Shown piece by piece: positions 1 to 5,135 of a DNA stretch of 7,587 bases. The notes under the pieces were generated by a model. The model worked only from the letters and a program-made list of their open reading frames with translations. It was not told where the DNA came from and searched no databases. Source of the DNA: Acidimicrobiaceae bacterium (GTDB taxonomy: Bacteria; Actinomycetota; Acidimicrobiia; Acidimicrobiales; Palsa-688); contig PMHU01000327.1 of the NCBI GenBank assembly GCA_003156795.1, positions 6,610-14,196 of the forward strand, given 5' to 3'. How positions within the stretch are numbered: the first letter of the stretch is position 1; each line of letters starts with the position of its first letter. Made by a program: the position numbers and the translations under genes.

Positions 1-225
1 GAGTCCCAATCCGCCGTACTCCGGCGGATAGCGAATACCAGCGAATTCTGCATCGAATATCTTCCTCTGGACCTGACGCGCTTCCTGGATCAGGACACGT
101 TCGGCTTCGTCGTCCACTTCGAATCCGACGCTCCGATCAGACCGAGGCAAGTGCCCGACGATCCAGGCCCTGGCCCTTTCGTAGAAGGAATCGACACTTT
201 CGCGCTCGATCGTCAAGTCAACCAT
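1..225 (-). CDS. Acyl-CoA dehydrogenase, N-terminal part (gene runs off the left edge)
   Basis: Seventy-five residues are visible from an ATG at 225. The text ARQVQRKIFDAEFAGIRYPP followed by EYGGLGL (residues about 49-75) is the hallmark N-terminal helical region of FadE-type acyl-CoA dehydrogenases, flavoproteins that introduce the alpha-beta double bond into acyl-CoA thioesters. The start lies 6 nt past the stop of the preceding dehydrogenase gene and in the same frame (TGA TAT CTG ATG), so the two are surely cotranscribed and probably translationally coupled. Only a weak GGAA stands upstream. Tandem dehydrogenases of this kind form alpha2-beta2 heteromers in actinobacterial steroid side-chain degradation; I infer the same here. 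The FAD site and the catalytic Glu would lie outside the window, so whether this is the catalytic subunit cannot be seen. The family call is firm, the pairing is inference. Confidence 0.85.
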   Translation of the reverse strand, partial: MVDLTIERESVDSFYERARAWIVGHLPRSDRSVGFEVDDEAERVLIQEARQVQRKIFDAEFAGIRYPPEYGGLGL

Positions 226-231
226 CAGATA

Positions 232-1380
232 TCAGATTCCGGCCATGACGCAGAGTCGTTCACGATGCTGAGATGGCGACCCGTACAGGACCCGATTGAC
301 GGTGGCCCTTCTAAGGAAAAGATGGTGGTCGTGCTCCCATGTCAGCGAAATGCCACCGACCAGCTGGGAGCAATCTGAGATGACGTCGACGGACTGCTCG
401 CCGATGTGGGCCTTGGCGATGCTGGACAGTTGCTCCGCCCTTGGGTCGGCCGAGTCGATCGCCCTGGCCAATGCCGAAGCTAGAGCCAGCGCCGTTTCGA
501 CCCTGACCTTGTGGTCCGCGACCCGATGCTTCAACGCTTGGTAGGAGGCGATGCGGCGACCGAAAGCGAAGCGGTCCATCATGTACTCCAGGGTCGAAGT
601 CAAGACGGCATCCATCATCGCCGCCGTCTCCCCGCACAGGAGGCAGGCGGCCAGAACGAGTTGGTGGGCGACGGCCTTGGAGGCGTCGACCGATTGGCCG
701 TCTCGGCTGACGTCGCCAAGTATCGCCGAGGTCGGCACCCTGACGTCGCTGAAGGTGACATCGGCGAGCTGTCGGTTGAGGTCCAGAGACCGGCCTGCGG
801 AGATCACGATGCCGGGGCTGCCGGAAGGCACGAGGATCTGTGATGGACCGCTCGGGCCCGAGGCCGTCACCAGGAAAACCTCTGCGACGTCGGGCGCCTC
901 GACGGCGATCTTGGTACCGCTAACGAGGACGTCGCCCCCGCTGATACGCGCCGTGGTGGACATGCCCTCAGGGTGCCAGACGTCGGGTGTCTCTGCGACG
1001 GCCCAGCTCGCCACGCATTCGCCGCTGGTCAGACCCGGGAGCCAAGCGCGCTTCTGCGCTTCCGAGCCCCAGCGGACGATGGCGTCGGCGACGAGATTGC
1101 ACGCCGTCAGCGGGCCCGGGGCAACGAGTCGACCGATCGCTTGGGACACGATGCAGAGGCTGGCGACGGGCTCGTCAACGGCGACTCCCCCGTAGATTTC
1201 GGGGACGAGCATCGAAGTGAAGCCCATGTCGGCTGCCTGCCGCCAGTATTCACTGTTGTGGGTCAATCCCTCAGAGGCCCAGTCCTTCGTCGTCGCGGGT
1301 GGTACGTGCTCCTCGAGGAACCTCGTCGTCGACTCGAGGATCATCTGCTGATCGTGGGACAGTCCCGGCTCTACCTCCAC
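232..1380 (-). CDS. Acyl-CoA dehydrogenase, probable non-catalytic partner subunit of a heteromer
   Basis: A 382-residue acyl-CoA dehydrogenase family protein, the usual length. Visible family landmarks are LVPEIYGGVAV (about 58-68), the middle-domain segment CVASWAVAETPD (122-133), the helical segment RFAFGRRIASYQALKHR (270-286) and GGISLTWEHDHHLFLRRA (342-359), the last typical of the actinobacterial FadE group used on steroid and isoprenoid CoA esters. The reading frame is open to an ATG at 1449, but that start would overlap the DUF35 gene by 50 bp and add a low-complexity Arg/Ser tail, so I prefer GTG at 1380, 19 nt after the DUF35 stop and preceded by a weak ACGAGA. The C-terminal position that carries the catalytic Glu in MCAD-type enzymes (YEGT) reads YGSP, and helix G (QLVLAACLL) lacks the Glu used by isovaleryl-CoA-type enzymes. 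I infer a structural subunit that pairs with the next dehydrogenase downstream. The exact start is the main uncertainty. Confidence 0.88.
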   Translation of the reverse strand: MEVEPGLSHDQQMILESTTRFLEEHVPPATTKDWASEGLTHNSEYWRQAADMGFTSMLVPEIYGGVAVDEPVASLCIVSQAIGRLVAPGPLTACNLVADAIVRWGSEAQKRAWLPGLTSGECVASWAVAETPDVWHPEGMSTTARISGGDVLVSGTKIAVEAPDVAEVFLVTASGPSGPSQILVPSGSPGIVISAGRSLDLNRQLADVTFSDVRVPTSAILGDVSRDGQSVDASKAVAHQLVLAACLLCGETAAMMDAVLTSTLEYMMDRFAFGRRIASYQALKHRVADHKVRVETALALASALARAIDSADPRAEQLSSIAKAHIGEQSVDVISDCSQLVGGISLTWEHDHHLFLRRATVNRVLYGSPSQHRERLCVMAGI

Positions 1381-1399
1381 ATCGGTCTCGTTTCGCTGG

Positions 1400-1825
1400 T
1401 CACGTCGAGGTGAACCTGAAGAGCGTCCAATTGGGTGTGACGTCGTCATAGACGATCCTGACAGGCATGCCGATGCGAAGATCGTTGATATTCAATTCGG
1501 CCACGCCGGCGGCCATTCGGAATCCTTCATCCATTGTCGCGTGGACCAACGCGTACGGAAGGTCCGACGCGTATGCCGCGCTAGGCGCACGCCGGACGAC
1601 GGTGTAGGTATAGATCGTGCCGCGTCCACTCAAGGGTGCCCAGGTTGCTTTTCTGCTCTGGCAGCTGGGACAAGCGTCCTTGGGGTGATAGCGATAGGTG
1701 CCGCAGCGGTCGCACCGTTGGACGCGGATGTCGTGGGCGCGTAGCGATTCCCAGAAGGGCATCTGGCTGGACGGGATGCCTTCTGGGAGGAACTTCTCGT
1801 ACGAGCCTTCCTCGACCGTGGTCAC
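1400..1825 (-). CDS. DUF35 zinc-ribbon/OB-fold protein, partner of the thiolase-like protein
   Basis: A 141-residue protein with the DUF35 layout. An N-terminal helix (MPFWESLRAHDIRVQRC) leads into a four-cysteine zinc ribbon, C38/C41 and C52/C55 (CDRCG and CPSC), then W62, the SGRGTIYTYTVV strand (66-77) and an OB-fold to the C-terminus (DLPYALVHATMDEGFRM, LRIGMPVRIVYDD). Such proteins bind Ltp-type thiolase homologues; in M. tuberculosis the DUF35 domain of ChsH2 is needed by the retro-aldolase Ltp2. The GTG start overlaps the stop of the thiolase-like gene as GTGA, a translational-coupling arrangement that fits a stoichiometric complex. No hydratase (MaoC-like) domain is fused, unlike ChsH2, so the hydratase must lie elsewhere. 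The family call is very secure; the partner assignment comes from neighbourhood and family knowledge. Confidence 0.93.
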   Translation of the reverse strand: MTTVEEGSYEKFLPEGIPSSQMPFWESLRAHDIRVQRCDRCGTYRYHPKDACPSCQSRKATWAPLSGRGTIYTYTVVRRAPSAAYASDLPYALVHATMDEGFRMAAGVAELNINDLRIGMPVRIVYDDVTPNWTLFRFTST

Positions 1826-3006
1826 GCTCTCGCCAGGACAGCTGCCGCGTGGGCTTGCTGCGCTCCTCCAGTGGCCGTCACGAACCCGACGCGAGCCCCG
1901 TCAACCTGCCGTTCCCCACCTTCGTGGCGCAGCTGCTCGACCACCTCGATGGCAGTGAAGATCCCACAAAAGCCGGCGTGGCTGAATGACAAGTGGCCGC
2001 CCGACGTGTTGATCGGCAGGTGCCCGTCGAGTCCGATTCCGCCTCCTTCGACAAAGCTCCCGCCTTCCCCCGGGCCGCAGAAGCCTGCGTCTTCCAAGCC
2101 GAGGATGACGCCGATGGTGAAGTGGTCAGCCAAGCCCGCTACATCGATCTCATCGCGTCGCACCGCCGCCATTCCGAAAGCCGTGTCGGCGGCCAGCTTG
2201 GCGGCCGGGCAGTCGGTCATGCTGGGCATCGAGTTCGGGTCCAAGTGGCTGTGGCCCTCGCCGTAACCAAGGAGGACGACAGCCGCGTGCCTCCCTAGCG
2301 ACGCGACCTGCGTGGCCTTCGTGACGATCATGGCGCCCGCACCCTGGTTGATGATGCAGCAGTCGTAGAGGTGCAGAGGGTCCGCGATCATCGGCGACTC
2401 GAGTACATCGTCGATGGTGATGTCCCCCCGCCGACCCGTGACTGAAAGTGGATGCAAAGTCGCATGGTGGCGCTGCGCCACCGCCACCTCGGCGAGCTGT
2501 GCAGAACTGGTCCCGAACTCGTAAAAGTGCCGCATGGCAAACACGGCGTAGTCGGCGACACGGGTCGTGCCGTAGACGTACTCGTAAGGTCCGCTGAGCT
2601 TGGCCATCGCCGCTACCGAGGTATCTCTGTCCGAGCTGGTGTACCCCTCGCCGGCGCCCGCGACAGCGTTGACAATGACGACGGCATCGGCCAGGCCCTG
2701 CGTAACGGCGTGGGCTGCCAGGTTGAGACCGGCCAGAGGTGAGCCCGCCCCGGTCTCGCTCTTGGCGTGGAACCGCAGTGGGTGTCCGAGCTGCTCGGCC
2801 AAACCGGCTCCCGGCATATGGCTGCGAAGGCCTATCCCTGCGGGCCCGTTTCCGACCAGACCATCGATGTCGGCTAGCTCGATGCCGGCGTCCCGGCAAG
2901 CTCCCTCGGCGGCCTCCCACCACACTTCAGCCTGGTCCCGTGTACTCAGATCGCCCTGCTCACTTTGGTAGATCCCGGCGACAGCAGCCTCGTGGAGCTC
3001 ACCCAT
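1822..3006 (-). CDS. Thiolase-like (Ltp/SCP2-thiolase family) protein, possible retro-aldolase
   Basis: A 394-residue protein of the lipid-transfer/thiolase-like family, normal in length. Recognisable parts are DAGIELADIDGLVGNG (39-54), MRHFYEFGTSSAQLAEVAVAQR (start at 158), the LYDCCIINQGAGAMIV segment (213-228) and the C-terminal GLEDAGFCGPGEGGSFVE (303-320) with INTSGGHLSFSHAG (332-345). The acylated Cys of true thiolases is absent: the loop reads SETGAGS (83-89). This marks a non-thiolytic member like Ltp2, which splits beta-hydroxyacyl-CoA side chains together with a DUF35 partner. Where relatives, as I remember them, often have YDxFT, this protein has ADHFT (293-297), and the glycine-rich loop has LSFSHAG with His343 retained. 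The DUF35 gene overlaps its stop. The ATG at 3006 fits the family start. The family is certain, the reaction and substrate are inferred. Confidence 0.9.
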   Translation of the reverse strand: MGELHEAAVAGIYQSEQGDLSTRDQAEVWWEAAEGACRDAGIELADIDGLVGNGPAGIGLRSHMPGAGLAEQLGHPLRFHAKSETGAGSPLAGLNLAAHAVTQGLADAVVIVNAVAGAGEGYTSSDRDTSVAAMAKLSGPYEYVYGTTRVADYAVFAMRHFYEFGTSSAQLAEVAVAQRHHATLHPLSVTGRRGDITIDDVLESPMIADPLHLYDCCIINQGAGAMIVTKATQVASLGRHAAVVLLGYGEGHSHLDPNSMPSMTDCPAAKLAADTAFGMAAVRRDEIDVAGLADHFTIGVILGLEDAGFCGPGEGGSFVEGGGIGLDGHLPINTSGGHLSFSHAGFCGIFTAIEVVEQLRHEGGERQVDGARVGFVTATGGAQQAHAAAVLARA

Positions 3007-3016
3007 CTCGGTCCGA

Positions 3017-3047
3017 ATGTTACCCTCGGCCGCAGGTTCCCTGACAA
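3017..3047 (-). promoter_or_regulatory. Possible promoter of the thiolase-like gene
   Basis: On the minus strand TTGTCA (3047-3042) is followed after 19 nt by TAACAT (3022-3017), a fair match to the actinobacterial TANNNT -10 box. Transcription would begin a few bases before the ATG at 3006, giving a very short leader. The spacer is longer than ideal and the assignment is visual only. If real, the downstream genes can be expressed apart from the ligase. Confidence 0.35.
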
Positions 3048-3058
3048 TCGTGTCAGGG
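3039..3058. promoter_or_regulatory. Perfect inverted repeat, candidate operator of the thiolase-like gene
   Basis: CCCTGACA and TGTCAGGG flank a 4-nt ATCG spacer, a perfect 8-bp dyad. It lies 33 bp upstream of the thiolase-like start, in the 122-bp gap behind the ligase gene, and overlaps the TTGTCA proposed as its -35. Dyads of this size are typical sites for TetR- or GntR-type repressors, the usual regulators of fatty-acid and steroid catabolic genes. No T-run follows on either strand, so I do not read it as a terminator. The regulator is not in the window. Confidence 0.5.
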
Positions 3059-3128
3059 TCTTGGCCGGTCCAAAACGAGTCGTTCGGCGACGGGCCCCAT
3101 TAGATGACGCCTTGGCGCGACCGAGTGT

Positions 3129-4649
3129 CTACGCGCCGGCGTCCGACACCGATCGGTCGGATAGAAGACGCCGGATCTCGCCGCTGGGGACCTTACCCAT
3201 TTGGTTTCGCGGAAGGCGCTCGAGGAATACGAAGCGTTCGGGCACCTTGTAAGCGGCCAGCTGCTCACGGCAGTAGGCCACGATCGCATCTCTGTCGACG
3301 ACCGCACCCGGCACCGTCTCGACGGCCGCACCGACCCGCTGTCCGAGGCGGTCGTCGGGCACACCAACGACCGCGCAGGCCCGCACTCCGGGCGCTTCGA
3401 CCAGCACCCTTTCGACCTCGGCTGGATAGACGTTGGCGCCTCCGCGGATGATCACCTGGCTCTTCCGTCCCACAACGCGAAGGTGACCCGAGGCACATAC
3501 CGAACCCAAGTCGCCGGTGTGCAGGAGCCCATTCTCTAGAGCGGCTTCGGACTCCACGGGTTTGTTCCAATAGCCGAGCATCGGTCGGTACATACCGGCC
3601 CACGGTCCCTGCGCGACCGGCGACAACACGAGTTCATCGCCGAGGGTCGCGACTGCGACGTGATCGAGTGGTCGTCCGCTCGTGCCTTCGGGACGTTCGC
3701 CTGCGAGGTCGTCGAGGCTTACTAGTGCCGGGGCTTCAGTGAGACCGTATGTGCGACTCACCCGGATGCCGAACCGGTCCTCGAACGCGTCGCGTAGCCT
3801 GTCAGGGCAGTCCGCGCCTCCCACCCATACCTCCGTCAGACTGGCGAGGTCCTCGTCTTGAACGCTCTCGTCACTGACCATGGTGTGGAGTTGCGCAGGC
3901 GGTCCATTCCATACGCTCACCTGCTCGCGTCGAATCCACTCGACCACAGATGCGACGTCGCCTTTGTCGATGATTATCGCTACGCCACCTGCTTGGGCGG
4001 TCAGGAGGGTCGTCAGGACCATCATGTTGAGGATCGTCAGCGGCAAGGAGTCGCCTTTTCGCAGGTTCTCGTCCCAGCCTCGGCGGGCGACCGTGGCCTG
4101 GCCCGGCAGGATTAGACCCGATTGGCTGTGGACGGCACCTTTCGGGCGGCCGGTCGTTCCGCTCGTGTAGGCGATGCCCGCTGGATCCGACGGGTCTGGT
4201 GTCGGGACTGACGGTCGACCCTGGGAGGCGTCCAGAGCTTGGTGCCAGCACCCGTTGTCGACAACGCGCACGTCCGATGTCAAGCAGCCCCTCATCTCAT
4301 CGGCCACCGACTCGTCCGCCAACATGAGCGTCGATTGTGAGTCGGCCAGGATGAAAGCCTTTTCGGGCGGCGCCAAAGCCCTATTTACTCCGACCCAGAT
4401 TGCCCCCAGGCGCATGGCGGCGTGGAAGCACACCAGTATGTCGAGGTCGTTCGGTAAGGAGGCTGCCAATCGGTCCCCGGGTTTGAGTCCCAGGTCGTAC
4501 AGCGCCCCACTGGCCTTGTCGGCCAGGTCATCCAGGGCCTCGTAGGTCGTCTCGCCTTGGCGGGTAATGACTGCCGCCGCCCCTGGACGCTGGCGCTTGG
4601 GCCCGTCCAACACGTCGAAGACCCCGACGGGTCGGCGACTGCTGGTCAC
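3129..4649 (-). CDS. Acyl-CoA synthetase (class I adenylate-forming, FadD type)
   Basis: Counted from the GTG at 4649 the protein has 506 residues, normal for the family. It activates a carboxylic acid with ATP and joins it to CoA. Motifs in order are the P-loop IAYTSGTTGRPKGAVHS (159-175), YGLTEAP (301-307), HTGDLG (377-382), GRKSQVIIRGGANVYPAEVE (394-413) and PRNQMGKVPSGEIRR (480-494), with the catalytic Lys near 486. The frame stays open to 4922, but that stretch reads antisense through the tRNA-Thr gene and gives the familiar spurious RTPDLRITS peptide, so the longer start is wrong. The GTG at 4649 sits exactly 6 nt behind a TATCCT box, consistent with a leaderless transcript. The gene opens the leftward catabolic block and is separated from the next gene by 122 bp. 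The substrate cannot be told; given its neighbours, a steroid, isoprenoid or branched acid is likely. Confidence 0.93.
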   Translation of the reverse strand: MTSSRRPVGVFDVLDGPKRQRPGAAAVITRQGETTYEALDDLADKASGALYDLGLKPGDRLAASLPNDLDILVCFHAAMRLGAIWVGVNRALAPPEKAFILADSQSTLMLADESVADEMRGCLTSDVRVVDNGCWHQALDASQGRPSVPTPDPSDPAGIAYTSGTTGRPKGAVHSQSGLILPGQATVARRGWDENLRKGDSLPLTILNMMVLTTLLTAQAGGVAIIIDKGDVASVVEWIRREQVSVWNGPPAQLHTMVSDESVQDEDLASLTEVWVGGADCPDRLRDAFEDRFGIRVSRTYGLTEAPALVSLDDLAGERPEGTSGRPLDHVAVATLGDELVLSPVAQGPWAGMYRPMLGYWNKPVESEAALENGLLHTGDLGSVCASGHLRVVGRKSQVIIRGGANVYPAEVERVLVEAPGVRACAVVGVPDDRLGQRVGAAVETVPGAVVDRDAIVAYCREQLAAYKVPERFVFLERLPRNQMGKVPSGEIRRLLSDRSVSDAGA

Positions 4650-4655
4650 GGTTGA

Positions 4656-4661
4656 AGGATA
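4656..4661 (-). promoter_or_regulatory. Leaderless -10 box of the acyl-CoA synthetase gene
   Basis: The minus strand reads TATCCT, then six bases, then the GTG start. This places the expected transcription start on the first base of the start codon, and no ribosome-binding site is visible, both features of leaderless actinobacterial genes. I find no good -35 hexamer at the usual distance (CACCAG at a 17-nt spacer). This box also decides the choice of GTG at 4649 as start. Confidence 0.5.
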
Positions 4662-4725
4662 ATGCGCCACCGGAGCTGCTGGTGTTCGACGTTGTCCAAA
4701 CCGAGTCGCCGACCGTGCGCTCCAG

Positions 4726-4731
4726 TAACAT
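4726..4731 (+). promoter_or_regulatory. Possible -10 box of the tRNA-Thr gene
   Basis: TAACAT lies 14 nt before the first base of the tRNA, so transcription would start about 8 nt upstream of the mature 5' end, to be trimmed by RNase P. No convincing -35 stands 16-18 nt upstream. The gap of about 96 bp between tRNA and ligase start must hold both divergent promoters. Confidence 0.35.
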
Positions 4732-4745
4732 CGAGTCCGCAACAA

Positions 4746-4818
4746 GCCCGGGTAGCTCAGCCGGTAGAGCAACGCACTCGTAATGCGTAGGTCAGGAGTT
4801 CGATTCTCCTCTCGGGCT
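4746..4818 (+). tRNA. tRNA-Thr (anticodon CGU)
   Basis: A complete 73-nt cloverleaf. The acceptor arms GCCCGGG and CTCGGGC pair fully with one G-U. The D-arm stem is GCTC/GAGC, the anticodon stem is ACGCA/TGCGT around loop CTCGTAA with anticodon CGT at 4779-4781, and the T-arm is AGGAG/CTCCT around TTCGATT. The discriminator is T and no CCA is encoded, as is common in actinobacteria. It reads ACG codons. Its antisense strand is falsely covered by the open frame upstream of the acyl-CoA synthetase start. Confidence 0.97.
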
Positions 4819-5100
4819 CTGGAGAAAACCTCCTGGTGGGGGCGCATATCTGAGATCGGTCGGATCGGAGCCACGACCGACGGCGTGCGCGATTCGTGCG
4901 CGATCAGCTGGTGTGCGGACAAACGTGCGCGAGGGGTTGTATGCGGACCCGTTCATGATGGACAGTGCGCGAGGGGTTATGCGCGCGAGGGGTTATGTCG
5001 TCGGCCGGCGCCGGGCGAGGACCTGGGTGGCTCGTTCGACGAGGCGTCGGACCAACGCGACGGCTTCGACCGCCCTATCCGGGGACCCGTCAGATGACCC
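4819..5100 (+). other. Stretch without a convincing gene, rich in short repeats
   Basis: Several frames are open here but all show shadow-like Arg/Gly/Ala-rich translations and none has family motifs. What is present: a 7-bp inverted repeat (TCGGTCG/CGACCGA, 4856-4880) with an 11-nt loop and no T-run, a cluster of GTGCGCGA words (4885-4996), and the promoter of the next gene from 5101. A GGAG/CTCC mini-hairpin right behind the tRNA (about 4821-4833) is too weak to call a terminator. The stretch lies on the 3' side of a tRNA gene, a usual spot for integration, but I see no duplicated tRNA end in the window. Confidence 0.6.
4885..4996 (+). repeat. Cluster of GTGCGCGA words, including a 16-bp unit in three copies
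   Basis: The 16-bp unit GTGCGCGAGGGGTTRT occurs at 4925-4940 and 4965-4980. A third copy with one change (GCGCGCGAGGGGTTAT) abuts the second at 4981-4996, so copies two and three are true tandem repeats. The 8-base core GTGCGCGA occurs twice more at 4885 and 4896. The five cores therefore start at 4885, 4896, 4925, 4965 and 4981. They end about 105 bp before the -35 of the secreted-protein gene. They could be binding sites for a regulator or slippage repeats; nothing identifies the binder. Confidence 0.7.
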
Positions 5101-5129
5101 TTGCGGATTGGGCGGTCCGATCGTATCCT
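5101..5129 (+). promoter_or_regulatory. Promoter of the secreted GH26-like gene (leaderless)
   Basis: TTGCGG (5101-5106), a 17-nt spacer and TATCCT (5124-5129) form a well-spaced promoter. Exactly six bases separate TATCCT from the ATG at 5136, so transcription should start on the start codon; there is no ribosome-binding site in that space. The same TATCCT-N6-start layout precedes the acyl-CoA synthetase gene, which supports both calls and the choice of ATG 5136. Confidence 0.6.
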
Positions 5130-5135
5130 CACGCT

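Noticed and set aside
551..1195. Long plus-strand open frame opposite the acyl-CoA dehydrogenase
   Set aside because: It has no family motifs and is explained as the antisense shadow of a clearly recognised gene in a high-GC genome.
1381..1449. Start of the first acyl-CoA dehydrogenase at ATG 1449
   Set aside because: It would overlap the DUF35 gene by 50 bp and add a low-complexity tail; GTG 1380 gives the usual family length.
4650..4922. N-terminal extension of the acyl-CoA synthetase up to an ATG at 4922
   Set aside because: It reads antisense through the tRNA-Thr gene and yields the well-known spurious RTPDLRITS peptide; the remaining 506 residues already match the family length.
4885..4996. 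CRISPR array
   Set aside because: The units are 16 bp or shorter, spacing is irregular (11, 29, 40, 16 bp) and two copies directly abut, so there are no spacers.
4965..5135. Start of the secreted protein at ATG 4965
   Set aside because: The 57 extra residues are Arg/Gly-rich repeat-derived text lying before a clear signal peptide, and they cover the promoter at 5101-5129.
4800..5135. Integrated element with an attachment site at the tRNA 3' end
   Set aside because: I found no second copy of the tRNA 3' end and no integrase gene within the window, so the idea has no direct support here.
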